Shown here: positions 1 through 9,275 of the stretch, one piece after another
How the letters are laid out: every line of letters begins with the position of its first letter
Numbering within the stretch: position 1 is the stretch's first letter
Origin: Deltaproteobacteria bacterium GWB2_55_19
GTDB lineage: Bacteria; Desulfobacterota; GWC2-55-46
Assembly (NCBI GenBank): GCA_001797465.1
Contig: MGPQ01000010.1
Coordinates: forward strand, 358,652-422,651
DNA: 64,000 nucleotides
Direction: 5' to 3'
The notes under the pieces: model-generated
The model's database searches: none
Told to the model about the DNA's origin: nothing
Seen by the model: the letters and a program-made list of their open reading frames with translations, nothing else
Program-made: the position numbers and the translations under genes

Positions 1-95
1 CTCGGAGCGCGGCCAAAGCCGAATCGGGCGCGTGTAAACTTTTTAGGGCTGAGGCGCTTGATACGGATTTGCCGGTCCGGCGAGGACGCGCTCCT
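1..95. repeat. Edge copy of long dispersed repeat (family L)
   Basis: Non-coding sequence at the window edge. Positions about 61-91 match, in inverted orientation, a stretch near 58098-58132 inside the large repeat at 57818-58262 (shared word ATACGGATTTGCCGG, then the GGCGAGGAC block). No gene is visible before 127. The element continues beyond the window, so its length is unknown. Confidence 0.5.
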
Positions 96-126
96 CGCAA
101 TGACAGAAAAACCCTGACCTGTTGTT

Positions 127-513
127 TTACCCCGGATACGGCGAGAACTGGTCGGCGACGGCCCACCACCTGCCGGCCTCTTTTACAAAGACGAACATGT
201 CCCGTCCGCCCATATCCATGGTACGGCCGTTTGATTCAAAGGCTATGTCGAAATAATATGTGACCACGGCGGTCTCTCCGTACATGTCTATCCTCGGGTC
301 AATCTCCTTCCATCTCGTTATCTTGACCGAGTTGGCAAAGGCCGCCCATGATGTTATACAGGCGTCCCTGCCTTCGAGCCGCTTCTTTTCGGTCGCGGTT
401 ATCGCCACCATGTCCTCGTGAAAATAATTTAAGAGGTCCTGTGGCCTGCCCTCTGTCCATGCCCGGTTCAGGGCCTTCAGGGTCTCCCATACCTCTTTTG
501 CTTTGTCGGTCAT
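127..513 (-). CDS. SnoaL/NTF2-like (DUF4440-type) protein
   Basis: This 128-residue protein has the pattern of the NTF2-like/SnoaL superfamily: an N-terminal helix (ETLKALNRAW), a short segment ending in a YFHEDMVAI strand, then mixed beta strands with WW and Q near the C terminus (GRWWAVADQFS). Members bind small hydrophobic ligands or act as isomerases; the substrate here cannot be read from sequence. No signal peptide is seen, so it is probably cytosolic. The start is supported by GGAGG about 6 nt upstream. It is the last gene of a minus-strand operon, 12 nt after the flavin reductase-like gene, so it may act on the same small-molecule pathway. That role is inference. Confidence 0.75.
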   Translation of the reverse strand: MTDKAKEVWETLKALNRAWTEGRPQDLLNYFHEDMVAITATEKKRLEGRDACITSWAAFANSVKITRWKEIDPRIDMYGETAVVTYYFDIAFESNGRTMDMGGRDMFVFVKEAGRWWAVADQFSPYPG

Positions 514-525
514 ATCGGCCTCCGT

Positions 526-1002
526 TTATTTATAAAATCCTTCCTTATCATATATAAGCGGCCTTGCCTCGGGTCTTGATACATCCCCGTCCACGACCTC
601 ACCTATGATAAGCGTATGGTCTCCGGCGTCATGGTGGGAGCGGACACGGCAGTCCATCCACGCGATGCAGTCTTTCAATATCGGAGAGCCCGTTGCCTTG
701 ACGTCGTACTCTACCCCTTCGAACTTGTCCGTCTTCCGCCCGGTCTTAAGGCCGAAGTGCTTGCCTGCCGCCTTTCCGTCCTCGCCGAGGACATTTACGG
801 CGAAGACGCCGGACTCCAGTATCATGTCGTGCGTGAATCTCGACTTCCCCACGGCGACTGTTATCAAGGGCGGGTCGAAGGAGGCCCGCTGGACCCATGC
901 GGCGGTCATTGCGTTTATTTTATCCCCGAGCCGCGTGCTTATGACGAATACGCCGTTCAGTATCCTGTTCTCGGCGGATGATATCTCGTGTCTTACCGTC
1001 AT
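526..1002 (-). CDS. Flavin reductase-like domain protein
   Basis: This 158-residue protein fits the FMN-binding split-barrel/flavin reductase-like family. Typical features are an N-terminal strand with GVFVISTRLGDKINAMTAAW, then SFDPPLITVAVGKSRFTHDMI, FAVNVL, and a C-terminal HTLIIGEV with a late Tyr/Lys tail. Such proteins reduce flavin with NAD(P)H or bind FMN for partner oxygenases. It is cytosolic, with no signal peptide. The start is chosen at MTVRHEIS, preceded by AAGGAG. It lies 10 nt after the DUF3047 gene and 12 nt before the SnoaL-like gene, all co-oriented, implying one transcript. The electron acceptor is unknown. Confidence 0.85.
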   Translation of the reverse strand: MTVRHEISSAENRILNGVFVISTRLGDKINAMTAAWVQRASFDPPLITVAVGKSRFTHDMILESGVFAVNVLGEDGKAAGKHFGLKTGRKTDKFEGVEYDVKATGSPILKDCIAWMDCRVRSHHDAGDHTLIIGEVVDGDVSRPEARPLIYDKEGFYK

Positions 1003-1012
1003 GGGCGGCTCC

Positions 1013-1789
1013 TTAAGGCTTCTTTTTAAGGGCTATGTCGTCGTAATACCCGGTCGCGTTCTCGTTCGTGTTGTCGGTGTCGGTCATGATGACGACGCCT
1101 GTTATCCTCGGCGGCGTGTCTTTGAAGAATTTTTTATAGTCCTCGTATATGTTCCGCTCTTCGTTCAGCCATTGCCCGGTAAGCTCCGCTCCGCTCTCAA
1201 CGGCGACCATGACCACGCGGTCGGTGAAGGGGTTTTTAACCGCCTCGCCTTTTTTAAGCTTGTTAGCCCAGATGTAATTTACGGCGTTACCCGGGGCCTT
1301 TATCCCATAGAACGCGTCCAGGAGCTTGAACTTGAATTTATCGAAAGAGGATGTCTTTTCCGGCTCGTACTCGAATGTCACATATATGCGCGCGGAGTAG
1401 TCGTCGCCGTCTTTCCGCGTCTCGTCGCCTTTCTTCAGTATCCCTTCGACCTTCCACCTCCACGAGAGTATCTCGAAGTCCCTTATCTCGTCGCCCTTGA
1501 ACTCCTTATATACCGCGGAGGCGGACGAAGAGCTCTCGGCCTTAAGTATTTTGTTCTCGCCGTCCTTTACGACCGTATAGCGGGTTTCTTTTTTCTTCCT
1601 CGGCAACAGGAGCTTATTCCAGCCAGCGGGCGGGGCCTCAGGCGTCTCGGCGGAAAAATCGTCTATGAGGAGGAGGCCGTTGCCCGGAGGCGCGGAAAAG
1701 GCAAGGGCGCCGGATGCGATTAGAACGATGGCAGAGAGGAGCGAAGCGTAACGCAGCTTCGGGCGTCTGGAAGATGGTTTGTCGGTCAT
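1013..1789 (-). CDS. DUF3047-family exported protein
   Basis: A 258-residue protein with a basic N-terminus (residues 1-12) and a hydrophobic stretch (about 13-31, ending ASGALAFSAPP) that looks like a signal peptide. It is therefore probably periplasmic. The mature part has the DUF3047 pattern: a DDFS strand, SWRWKVEG, a D-rich DDYSARIYVTFEYE segment, NYIWAN, and near the end VVIMTDTDNTNE plus YYDDIAL. The family has no established function; its fold prediction resembles a beta-sandwich carbohydrate-binding module. It is the first gene of the three-gene minus-strand operon. The function of the operon is not known. Confidence 0.8.
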   Translation of the reverse strand: MTDKPSSRRPKLRYASLLSAIVLIASGALAFSAPPGNGLLLIDDFSAETPEAPPAGWNKLLLPRKKKETRYTVVKDGENKILKAESSSSASAVYKEFKGDEIRDFEILSWRWKVEGILKKGDETRKDGDDYSARIYVTFEYEPEKTSSFDKFKFKLLDAFYGIKAPGNAVNYIWANKLKKGEAVKNPFTDRVVMVAVESGAELTGQWLNEERNIYEDYKKFFKDTPPRITGVVIMTDTDNTNENATGYYDDIALKKKP

Positions 1790-1916
1790 TTCCCTGTCTT
1801 TGAATGAGGTCTGGTCAGGTTGATAAACGAGAGGCCTTAAGACGGGTAGATTTTATATCGAGGCGCCGGTCCAGTCAACCCAATTACGCGGGGGAACGGG
1901 TCTTATAAGCAAAGGG

Positions 1917-2411
1917 TCACTTGGAGTGCCTGTCGGCGACCTTTGACGCGCCGTAGGAGTCCGGCTTGGTGACGGCCGCGTATCCAGAGCCGGTGACCAT
2001 GCCGACGACCTCCTTGACTATCTCCCGGGTATCGCCGTTCATGCCGACGTCGAGGTGTATCTCGACCCCGAGTTTTTTATATCCGTTCTCGTTCAGGCGC
2101 TCTCTTATGACCGAGGCGAGCTCTATGGACATGGTCGTCTCGTAGAATATCCGCTGGCGGAGGTTGTCCATCTTCCTCCGTTTAAGCTTCTTGTAGAAGT
2201 ACCTGCCGCCGTGGCCTACCTTATGGACGATTATCGCGCTTACGAAGAGGGTGTCTGTATTGAGGAAAGAGTCTGTGCCGATGATGAGGTTGTACGCTTG
2301 CCCGGGGGATTCGCCGATGTAACGTATGATCGACGAGAACATCTCGTCGAAACTCACGGGGCCCTTTGTAGGGCTCAAGAAACCCTCGGCTATATCCGCT
2401 GAAGGAGACAT
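1917..2411 (-). CDS. YkuK-family (DUF458) RNase H-like protein
   Basis: A 164-residue protein matching the YkuK/DUF458 family. It shows the GTDS motif in the first third, the central HLDVGMNGDTR segment and the C-terminal KPDSYGASKVADRHS segment. The fold is RNase H-like with conserved acidic residues, but no activity is firmly assigned. The reading frame stays open upstream to 2705. The ATG at 2411 is preferred because the upstream residues are unlike the family and overlap the promoter region of the divergent gene at 2575. No good ribosome-binding site is seen, so the start is uncertain by a few codons. Confidence 0.8.
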   Translation of the reverse strand: MSPSADIAEGFLSPTKGPVSFDEMFSSIIRYIGESPGQAYNLIIGTDSFLNTDTLFVSAIIVHKVGHGGRYFYKKLKRRKMDNLRQRIFYETTMSIELASVIRERLNENGYKKLGVEIHLDVGMNGDTREIVKEVVGMVTGSGYAAVTKPDSYGASKVADRHSK

Positions 2412-2574
2412 CCGTACATTGTAATACCAATATCCTTTAAAAACAAGCCGTTTTGCAAGGCATGAGCGCTCGGGCAGGTTAAATTTAGTTGCATTGAACG
2501 GTCTTTGGGGATAGAATGTCATCGTCAGACAACCCCTTAAAAATAAATCAGCCGTTTTACGGAAGGCCGGCCAA

Positions 2575-4092
2575 ATGAAGAGAATACATTTGCTATTTAC
2601 AGGTCTTTTCGTAATGCTGTTGTTCGTCCTCGCTGCCCCTTCCGTTGCCGTCCAGAAAAATCCTTTGGACCTCACGCCCGGGATCGTTGACCTCAAGGAT
2701 GGCAATTACGAGGAGGCTACGGAGTTCTTCAAGTCAATAAGGGAGAAAGACCCGGAATCGTCTCTGGCCGCCTACTACCTCGGCCTCGCTTATGTGAAGG
2801 GCGAGGACTATCTGTCGGCGAAGCCGCACCTTAAGGACGCTATAACCCTTTCGCCGCGCGTCAGAGAGGCGGTATTTGAGTTTGCGGAGGTCTTATACCA
2901 GCTCGGCGAGCATGGCGAGGCGCTCTCGGTGATAGGTGTCGCCGAGAGCGAGGGGATCGAGTCTGCCCGCGCGTCGTTCCTTAAAGGGCTCACCCTTATA
3001 AAGTTAAAAAGGCCCGATGAGGCGATAGAGGCATTCAGGAAGGCGAAGTCGCTCGACGGGTCGCTTGCAAGCTCTGCCGACTACCAGACGGCGATAGCCT
3101 CCGTGCAGGCCGGGAGGCTCGGGGAGGCGAAGGAGATGTTCAAGGACCTCGCCGCAAAGGACCCGAACGCCGACGTCGCCGAGTCCGCCCGGGAGTACAT
3201 AAACGCGATCTCGAAGAGGCAGAAGGATGAGCGGCCGTTGAAGCTCAGGGCTGGTGTCGAGTACCAGTTCGACGACAACGTCCTCCTTAAGCCCGCGGAC
3301 GCGTCGGTCGCCGGGGACATAACAAACGAGTCCGACAGCGTCTTTGTCGCGTCTTTCAGCGCCGACTATGACTTCAAGCTCCAGCTCCCGTACAGCCTTA
3401 AGGCCGGGTACTCGTTCTACGCCAACACCCACGCCTCATTGGAGACGCACGACATCCAGAGCCATTCGTTTTCAGCGACCCCGGGGATGAGCTTCAGGAG
3501 CGGCCAGGCGAACCTCTACGCCGGGTACACATACACCCTTGTCGACGGGGACAAGTACCTCCAAGCCCTCACACTGTCCCCGGCCTACACCTTCCCGATA
3601 AACGAAAGGCAGTTCGCCCAGGCGTCCGTCAGGTGGCAGGTGAAGGACTACCTCGATTACACGGCTGGCGTAGGCGCGGACGAGGACAGGGATTCATGGG
3701 ACTACGGCGCGGGTGCGTCCTGGTTCTATCTGCTATTGGGCGGCAAGGGGTTCGTTAACGGACGCTACGACTTCAACTATGAGGCGACAGACGGCGCCAA
3801 CTGGGCGTACTATGGCAACAGGTTCGGGGCTAGCGTCTATTATCCCGTCACCGAAAAGCTCGGGCTGAACGTCAGCGTGGAGGAGTACCTCCAGTCCTTC
3901 ACGGATACGCACACGGTCTTCGGCGTTGAACGGGAGGACACGACACTCACCTTTTATACGCTCCTCACGTACCCCCTCTACGACAGCCTGGACCTGAAGG
4001 CCCAGTACCTCTACATCCGGGGGGATTCAAACATCTCGATATACGATTATTCGAAGAACGTCTACGGGGTCGGGGTGGATTTCAGGTTCTAA
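2575..4092 (+). CDS. TPR-containing outer-membrane beta-barrel protein
   Basis: A 505-residue exported protein. Residues 1-25 are a signal peptide (hydrophobic LLFTGLFVMLLFVLAA, then APSVAVQ). Residues about 36-210 are TPR repeats (AAYYLGLAYVKGEDY, ASFLKGLTLIKLKRPDEAIE). Residues about 225-505 alternate aromatic/hydrophobic with polar residues (LKAGYSFYANTHAS, GRYDFNYEA) and end in YGVGVDFRF, the terminal Phe expected of an outer-membrane barrel. It lies 25 nt before the FecR-domain gene, and a CHASE2 cyclase follows, suggesting a joint envelope role. It may anchor or export the FecR protein; that is inference. Confidence 0.85.
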   Translation: MKRIHLLFTGLFVMLLFVLAAPSVAVQKNPLDLTPGIVDLKDGNYEEATEFFKSIREKDPESSLAAYYLGLAYVKGEDYLSAKPHLKDAITLSPRVREAVFEFAEVLYQLGEHGEALSVIGVAESEGIESARASFLKGLTLIKLKRPDEAIEAFRKAKSLDGSLASSADYQTAIASVQAGRLGEAKEMFKDLAAKDPNADVAESAREYINAISKRQKDERPLKLRAGVEYQFDDNVLLKPADASVAGDITNESDSVFVASFSADYDFKLQLPYSLKAGYSFYANTHASLETHDIQSHSFSATPGMSFRSGQANLYAGYTYTLVDGDKYLQALTLSPAYTFPINERQFAQASVRWQVKDYLDYTAGVGADEDRDSWDYGAGASWFYLLLGGKGFVNGRYDFNYEATDGANWAYYGNRFGASVYYPVTEKLGLNVSVEEYLQSFTDTHTVFGVEREDTTLTFYTLLTYPLYDSLDLKAQYLYIRGDSNISIYDYSKNVYGVGVDFRF

Positions 4093-4117
4093 GGTCTTTT
4101 AATAAAGAGGTCCCGCC

Positions 4118-6814
4118 ATGTTTATGAAAAAGACTTTTACTGGTTCGTTCAGAAAGGCATACGGGCTGGCCGCCGTCATCGGGGCCGTATTCCTTTTTAT
4201 GCTGTGTTCGGCCCTCACTCACGCCGCGCTCGCCGCGGAGGCGGGTCCGGCGGATGTAGGTTATATCTCGAAGATAGAGGGCAAGGCGGATATAACGAGG
4301 GCCGGGTCGGCACAAGCCGTCCCGGCGCGCCAGGGCGACAAGGTCTTTGTAGGGGACGTCGTCCGCACAAAGCCCGGGTCCAAGGCCGAGCTGACCTTTA
4401 ACGATAAGACGGTAGTAAGGCTCGCGCCGGAGACCAGAATAAAGGTGGACGAGTACCTCTTCAACCCCGAAGGCGGCAGGAAGAAGGCGTCTTTATACCT
4501 CTTCAGGGGCAAGGTCCGCGGGGTCGTCTCCACCTTCAAGAAGAAGGTCATACCGGTCTCCATAAGCGAATCGACCTTCAACATTCAGACGCCAACGGCT
4601 ATCGCCGGCGTCCGCGGCACCGACCTCTTCGTATTTTACCTGAGGGGGACTACGGGTGTCGTGTTCAACGACGGGCTCGGTTTCGTGTATAACCCGAGGC
4701 TCCCCGGTCAGGTGGTGGACATAAGGGCCGGGCAGTCGACCTTTATCCTCCATCCCGAGGCCCCGCCACTGCCCCCGAAGCGCTCGCTCAATATCGAGTT
4801 CCTGAAACATTCCTCCGACACCGCGATTGAGAACGGCGGTGAGAACGGCACAAACGGTGAGACTGAAGGCGGGGAAGAGCCCGCCTCCGGCGATGAGGGG
4901 ACGGTTGTGACCGCTGAGGCGGACTCCGGCGAAGGCGAGGCGGACGATAACGGCATAGCGTCGCTCGACGAGACCGGGTCTGAGTCCTTCGATGACGACG
5001 AGGGCGAGTTCGACTCATCCTCCTCCCGCTCTCTCTCGGCCCTGACAGAAACCGGGGGGACGATTGACGACGCTACTGAATACACTGACTTGCAACCCAT
5101 AAGCGAGACGAGCGAAGTGGCGCTCGAGACCACCGAGGCGCCAACGGTTACTGTCTTATCTTCGAGCCTCGGTGGTTTCATTAGGAGCCCTGATGCCGAT
5201 CTTGACGTTCAGGGGGCCGTAGCGTTCAGTTCCGGCGAGACCGCCGGGGAGTGGTACTACGATATCGCCGGCTGGGCCGGCTCCCCGCCTGACAATGGGA
5301 CGATCACGATGGGCGGCTCGGGGCAGGCCGACTCATCGTCAAGCACAACGACAGGCTATTGGATATCCTTCATGGACGGGAGTTACTCCAACGGCATAAT
5401 GTCCGGGGCCGGCGCTTTCTATTACCTGACGGGGACATCGTTCATTTCGGGTGATGGGACGGTGAACGGTACTTATGATTCGACGGGCTCGTTCAGCGGC
5501 TCTGCCGCAGGTACGGCGACCGAGGACGACCTTGCGTTCGTCACCGTCTTATACAGCCCGGGGCTTTTGAGCGGTTTCATGGGAGGGACCTCTTCCATCT
5601 GGGGTACAAGCCGGTCTTCACCGGCCTACATGGTCATGATAGGCAGATACTTGGGCGGCATAACGCCGAGGCTCTGGCTGAACCAGAACGCCTTCAGCCT
5701 TAACTTCGGCAACAGCACTTACACGACCTACGACGGAGGGGCGTTCTTCGGGTACTCGGGGATGCTCGCCGCCGAGGGGTCCGCGAACTCCAGCCTTTAC
5801 GCCCTGTATATAGACCCGTCCGGGAATGCAGGCGTAGCTGTGGGCAGTCTCTCCGGCTTGTTCCATTACGAGAGCGGCATGATGAAGATGGAAGGGTCCG
5901 TATTCCCGGCGCTGATAAGGGCGGACGCCTTTATCCCTTACACCGCGTCAAACCTCTTGAGCAACATCTCCAGCGCGAGTTATCAGAGCTCGGTTGCCCC
6001 TGCGTATCCGGCGATATACGGCGCCGCGTCCAGCTTCACCGGTAGTTCGTCCTGGGACATCTCCACGAGCTCCATAGCCGGGCAGGACTGGGGCATACTG
6101 GAATCGATCGGCAACGGGACTTATACAAGCTCAGCCCCGGTTTCAGGGGCCCTGACGCTGGACTTCTACAACGACGGCTTTAATTCTTCGACGATGATAG
6201 CCGGGGCGAGGGGAGACCTCACTGTCGGCGTGGGCAACACCATCACCGGGGGCTTCGTCGGCTATGGGGCCGGGCAGGATTCCGCCGCCTCGTGGATAAG
6301 CGCGGGCAGTTTCCTCGGGACGTTCTCGCCCGCGTCTTATACCTGGCAGTCGATACAGACGGGCGCGTGGATAGAGACGAGCCTCTTTATCGCCATGACG
6401 CAGACAGCCGCGGGGCAGGCCTCTTTGCAGGCCCTTGACATCCCGTACGCCGAGGTTGGAAGGGCAAACCTCACAGGCACCGACGGGAACCTCACGGTCA
6501 ACATGAACGACGTCACCTTCTTCGCCTATTCGAGCGGCGCGGCCGCAAAGATATGGGCTACGAATAACATCTCGGGCTCTTATGTGACCGACCCGCTCGC
6601 CGGCGCCTCTGTGGCCCTATCCGGCAACGGGCTTTCGTCGAGCTTCAATGTGAAACAGTGGTCAACTAACACCTGGCTCTCGTCGGTATCCGGCGCCGGG
6701 ACTTACTCCGGGACCGGCACGCTCAACGGCTCCTCGGTCAACATGGTAGGCGCCGCGGCCGGGACCTACTCCGGGGGAACGTTCTCCGGCACCGGGGCCG
6801 GGGCGGCCTACTGA
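4118..6814 (+). CDS. Large secreted FecR-domain protein
   Basis: An 898-residue protein. Residues 1-40 form a signal peptide (AAVIGAVFLFMLCSALTHAALA). Residues about 48-205 are a FecR domain: a GYISKIEGKADITR start, GDKVFVGDVVRT, AELTFNDKTVVRLAPETRIKV, then the TAIAGVRGTDLFV signature. A linker (about 235-345) is extremely rich in Glu, Asp, Gly and Ser. The C-terminal 550 residues are Gly/Ser/Thr/Ala-rich with recurring G-[ST]-[FLW] strand patterns and end GTYSGGTFSGTGAGAAY, suggesting a repetitive beta structure such as a beta-helix. The FecR domain here is not attached to a membrane anti-sigma anchor as in classical FecR. It is sandwiched between the TPR-barrel gene and a CHASE2 cyclase. 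ATGs at 4118 and 4124 are both possible starts. Confidence 0.85.
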   Translation: MFMKKTFTGSFRKAYGLAAVIGAVFLFMLCSALTHAALAAEAGPADVGYISKIEGKADITRAGSAQAVPARQGDKVFVGDVVRTKPGSKAELTFNDKTVVRLAPETRIKVDEYLFNPEGGRKKASLYLFRGKVRGVVSTFKKKVIPVSISESTFNIQTPTAIAGVRGTDLFVFYLRGTTGVVFNDGLGFVYNPRLPGQVVDIRAGQSTFILHPEAPPLPPKRSLNIEFLKHSSDTAIENGGENGTNGETEGGEEPASGDEGTVVTAEADSGEGEADDNGIASLDETGSESFDDDEGEFDSSSSRSLSALTETGGTIDDATEYTDLQPISETSEVALETTEAPTVTVLSSSLGGFIRSPDADLDVQGAVAFSSGETAGEWYYDIAGWAGSPPDNGTITMGGSGQADSSSSTTTGYWISFMDGSYSNGIMSGAGAFYYLTGTSFISGDGTVNGTYDSTGSFSGSAAGTATEDDLAFVTVLYSPGLLSGFMGGTSSIWGTSRSSPAYMVMIGRYLGGITPRLWLNQNAFSLNFGNSTYTTYDGGAFFGYSGMLAAEGSANSSLYALYIDPSGNAGVAVGSLSGLFHYESGMMKMEGSVFPALIRADAFIPYTASNLLSNISSASYQSSVAPAYPAIYGAASSFTGSSSWDISTSSIAGQDWGILESIGNGTYTSSAPVSGALTLDFYNDGFNSSTMIAGARGDLTVGVGNTITGGFVGYGAGQDSAASWISAGSFLGTFSPASYTWQSIQTGAWIETSLFIAMTQTAAGQASLQALDIPYAEVGRANLTGTDGNLTVNMNDVTFFAYSSGAAAKIWATNNISGSYVTDPLAGASVALSGNGLSSSFNVKQWSTNTWLSSVSGAGTYSGTGTLNGSSVNMVGAAAGTYSGGTFSGTGAGAAY

Positions 6815-6906
6815 TAATAATAAGCGCGCTTCTTTAAGGCGGGCGGCCCCGGCGGCCTCCCTGCCTTCGGGGAGCCCTTTCTTAAAGGCCCCGCCCTCAA
6901 GGTCCT

Positions 6907-9132
6907 ATGAACCGCCTGAAAACCATCTTCTACACGATAACCGGCCTTAAGGTCGGCCTCCTCGCCACAGCCGTCTCCGTCCTCATATACATCATCCAGG
7001 TGCCGTTCTTTCAGGAAATAGACCTCAAGGCCTTTGACTTTCACTTCAAATCCAGGGGCAGGGTCGAGCCGACCGGAGAGGTCGCTATCGTCGCCATCGA
7101 CGAGAAGAGTCTGGACGCGTTCGGCAGGTGGCCCTGGCCGAGGACCAGGATGGCCGAACTCGTAAGGAAGCTGAATGCCATGTCCCCCGCGGTCATAGCC
7201 TTTGACGTCGTCTTCTCGGAGCCTGACGAGAGCTCCGGGGCCGCGGTATTCAGGAAGCTCCGCCGGGATTTGAGCGGGGCCGACCCGCGCCTCGCCTCTA
7301 TCCTTAAAAAGGCCGAGGCAGACGCTGACAACGACAGGGCGCTCGCCTCCGCCCTTGAAGGCACTCCGGCGGTCCTCGGTTACTTCTTCTTTACAGGGGA
7401 CGAGGTCTCCGGGCCGGTTCAAAAAGACAAGGCATACCTGATACCGTCCCGCTTCGCGTCCATCAGGCAGATAGGCGCGGAGGAGCCGAGGTTCCAGGTG
7501 CTCGGCGCAAGCGGCGTGACTGAAAACATCCCGGTCATCGCCGGGTCCGCGGAGAACTTCGGTTACTTCAACATAGTCCCGGACAAGGACGGGACCGTCA
7601 GGTGGGCGAACCTCGTCATAAGGTACGGAGAGGAGTTCTATCCGCATATATCCATAGAGGCGATAAGGCGTTACGCGGACTCCCCGCCCCTCCTCCTGAA
7701 CGTCGCCGAATACGGGGTGGACTCTATTAACATTGGGGGCGTGATAGTCCCGACCGACGAGAACGGGCGCCTCCTCATCAACTACCGCGGCGGCCCGTTC
7801 ACGTTCCCGCACTACTCCGCCGCCGATATCATGGCTGGCGGCGTGCCGGCTGAGGCGATAGAGGGGAAGATCATCATAATCGGCGCGACCGCCACGGGCA
7901 TCTACGACATGAGGGTCACGCCTTTCGCCGGGACCTTCCCGGGGGTCGAGGTCCTCGCCAACGCCATCGATACAGTCATAAGCGGGGACTTCATTTACAG
8001 GCCGGACTGGATACTCATCTTCGACCTCCTCTCGATAATAATACCCGGCGCCCTGCTCGCAACCGTAATACCGAGGGTCTCCGCGCTTTTTACGGCGCTC
8101 TTCGCCATGGTGATGGTGGCCGCCTACATCTTCGCCAACCACTACGTCTTCACGCACCTGAAACTCTGGCTGACGGACATATATCCGGTCTTTACCATAG
8201 TCTTCGTCGCGTCATCCACCACGATATTCCAGTTCGTCTCTGAGGAGCGGAAGAAAAAGGAGATAAGGGAGGCATTCTCGCGCTACGTCGACCGCTCGGT
8301 CGTAAACGAGATAATAAAGAACCCGGGGCTCTTAAGCCTCGGGGGCGAGGAAAAGACATTGACCGTGCTCTTCTCCGACATCCGGGGCTTCACGAACATC
8401 ACGGAAAAGCTCAAGCCCAATGTCCTCGTAAAGCTCATGAACGACTACCTGACCCCCATGACCGACGTGATCTTAAGGAACTGCGGCACCGTGGACAAAT
8501 ACATGGGGGACGCCATAATGGCCTTCTGGGGGGCGCCTCTGCCGCAGGCGGACCACGCCGTAAGGGCGTGCAGGACGGCGCTCGAGATGGAGCGGACCCT
8601 CACGGAGACGCAGAAGACCTGGGACAAGCCCGGCATACCGAGGCTCGTCTCCGGCATAGGCCTGTCCACCGGAAAGGCGGTCGTCGGCAACATGGGGTCT
8701 TCCACGCGCTTCGACTATACAGTCATAGGCGACGCCGTCAACCTCGGTTCGCGCCTCGAAGGGCTGAACAAGGAGTATGGGACGAACATAATAGTCCCCA
8801 AATACACCTATCTTGCGGCCCAGGAAGAGTTTGCCTTCAGGGAGCTCGACATCGTAAAGGTCAAGGGCAAGGACCTCCCGATAAAGATTTACGAGCTCAT
8901 GGGGGACAAGAAGGCCGCCGTGGAGCTTAAGGAGTTAATAGACCTCTTTGAAACAGGGCTTAAGGCTTACAGGGCCAAGGCATGGGCCATGGCTGAAGAG
9001 TATTTCGGGCATGTCCTTGAGCTGAGGCCCGAGGACGGGCCATCCAAGGTCTATCTTTCGAGGATAAAGGTGTTGAGAGACTCCGAACTCCCGGACTACT
9101 GGGACGGCGTCTTTGTAATGAAGACAAAGTAA
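6907..9132 (+). CDS. CHASE2-domain class III adenylate/guanylate cyclase
   Basis: A 741-residue inner-membrane signalling enzyme. One N-terminal membrane helix (about 13-35) precedes an extracytoplasmic CHASE2 domain (about 38-365, with EVAIVAIDEKSLDAFGRWPWPR and IIIIGATATGIYD). Three more membrane helices (about 370-445) lead to a class III nucleotidyl cyclase domain (about 482-660). Catalytic features are LFSDIRGFTNI (metal Asp), VDKYMGDAIMAFWG (Lys plus second Asp), and DYTVIGDAVNLGSRLEG (transition-state Asn and Arg). The Lys plus Asp/Thr pattern favours ATP. A TPR-like tail (about 675-735) ends the protein. It follows the FecR gene by 92 nt. The combination suggests sensing of an envelope signal to make cAMP. 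Confidence 0.9.
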   Translation: MNRLKTIFYTITGLKVGLLATAVSVLIYIIQVPFFQEIDLKAFDFHFKSRGRVEPTGEVAIVAIDEKSLDAFGRWPWPRTRMAELVRKLNAMSPAVIAFDVVFSEPDESSGAAVFRKLRRDLSGADPRLASILKKAEADADNDRALASALEGTPAVLGYFFFTGDEVSGPVQKDKAYLIPSRFASIRQIGAEEPRFQVLGASGVTENIPVIAGSAENFGYFNIVPDKDGTVRWANLVIRYGEEFYPHISIEAIRRYADSPPLLLNVAEYGVDSINIGGVIVPTDENGRLLINYRGGPFTFPHYSAADIMAGGVPAEAIEGKIIIIGATATGIYDMRVTPFAGTFPGVEVLANAIDTVISGDFIYRPDWILIFDLLSIIIPGALLATVIPRVSALFTALFAMVMVAAYIFANHYVFTHLKLWLTDIYPVFTIVFVASSTTIFQFVSEERKKKEIREAFSRYVDRSVVNEIIKNPGLLSLGGEEKTLTVLFSDIRGFTNITEKLKPNVLVKLMNDYLTPMTDVILRNCGTVDKYMGDAIMAFWGAPLPQADHAVRACRTALEMERTLTETQKTWDKPGIPRLVSGIGLSTGKAVVGNMGSSTRFDYTVIGDAVNLGSRLEGLNKEYGTNIIVPKYTYLAAQEEFAFRELDIVKVKGKDLPIKIYELMGDKKAAVELKELIDLFETGLKAYRAKAWAMAEEYFGHVLELRPEDGPSKVYLSRIKVLRDSELPDYWDGVFVMKTK

Positions 9133-9163
9133 GGCCGCCTCCTATGGCGCCAGCCTGATTTTA

Positions 9164-9203
9164 AGACAAAGGGCCGGTCTCGTACGAGACCGGCCCTTTG
9201 TCT
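9164..9203. terminator. Long perfect hairpin between convergent genes
   Basis: A 19-bp perfect stem with a TA centre (GACAAAGGGCCGGTCTCG and its complement) follows the cyclase gene. It lies between the convergent cyclase and radical SAM genes, so it could end transcription from either side. The U-run is weak (TTTGTCTGTTTA). Confidence 0.65.
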
Positions 9204-9275
9204 GTTTATAGCCCCCTCTCCCCTTGTGGGAGGGTGCGGAGTGTTAGGGAATTTTTTTTAGGTCTGATATCCCGT

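Noticed and set aside
605..1723. 372-residue plus-strand frame
   Set aside because: It lies antisense to the flavin reductase-like and DUF3047 genes, both of which have family motifs and ribosome-binding sites.
6808..8157. 449-residue antisense open frame opposite the CHASE2 cyclase
   Set aside because: It is the mirror of a well-supported gene in GC-rich DNA, with Arg/Asp/Val-rich composition and no family motif.
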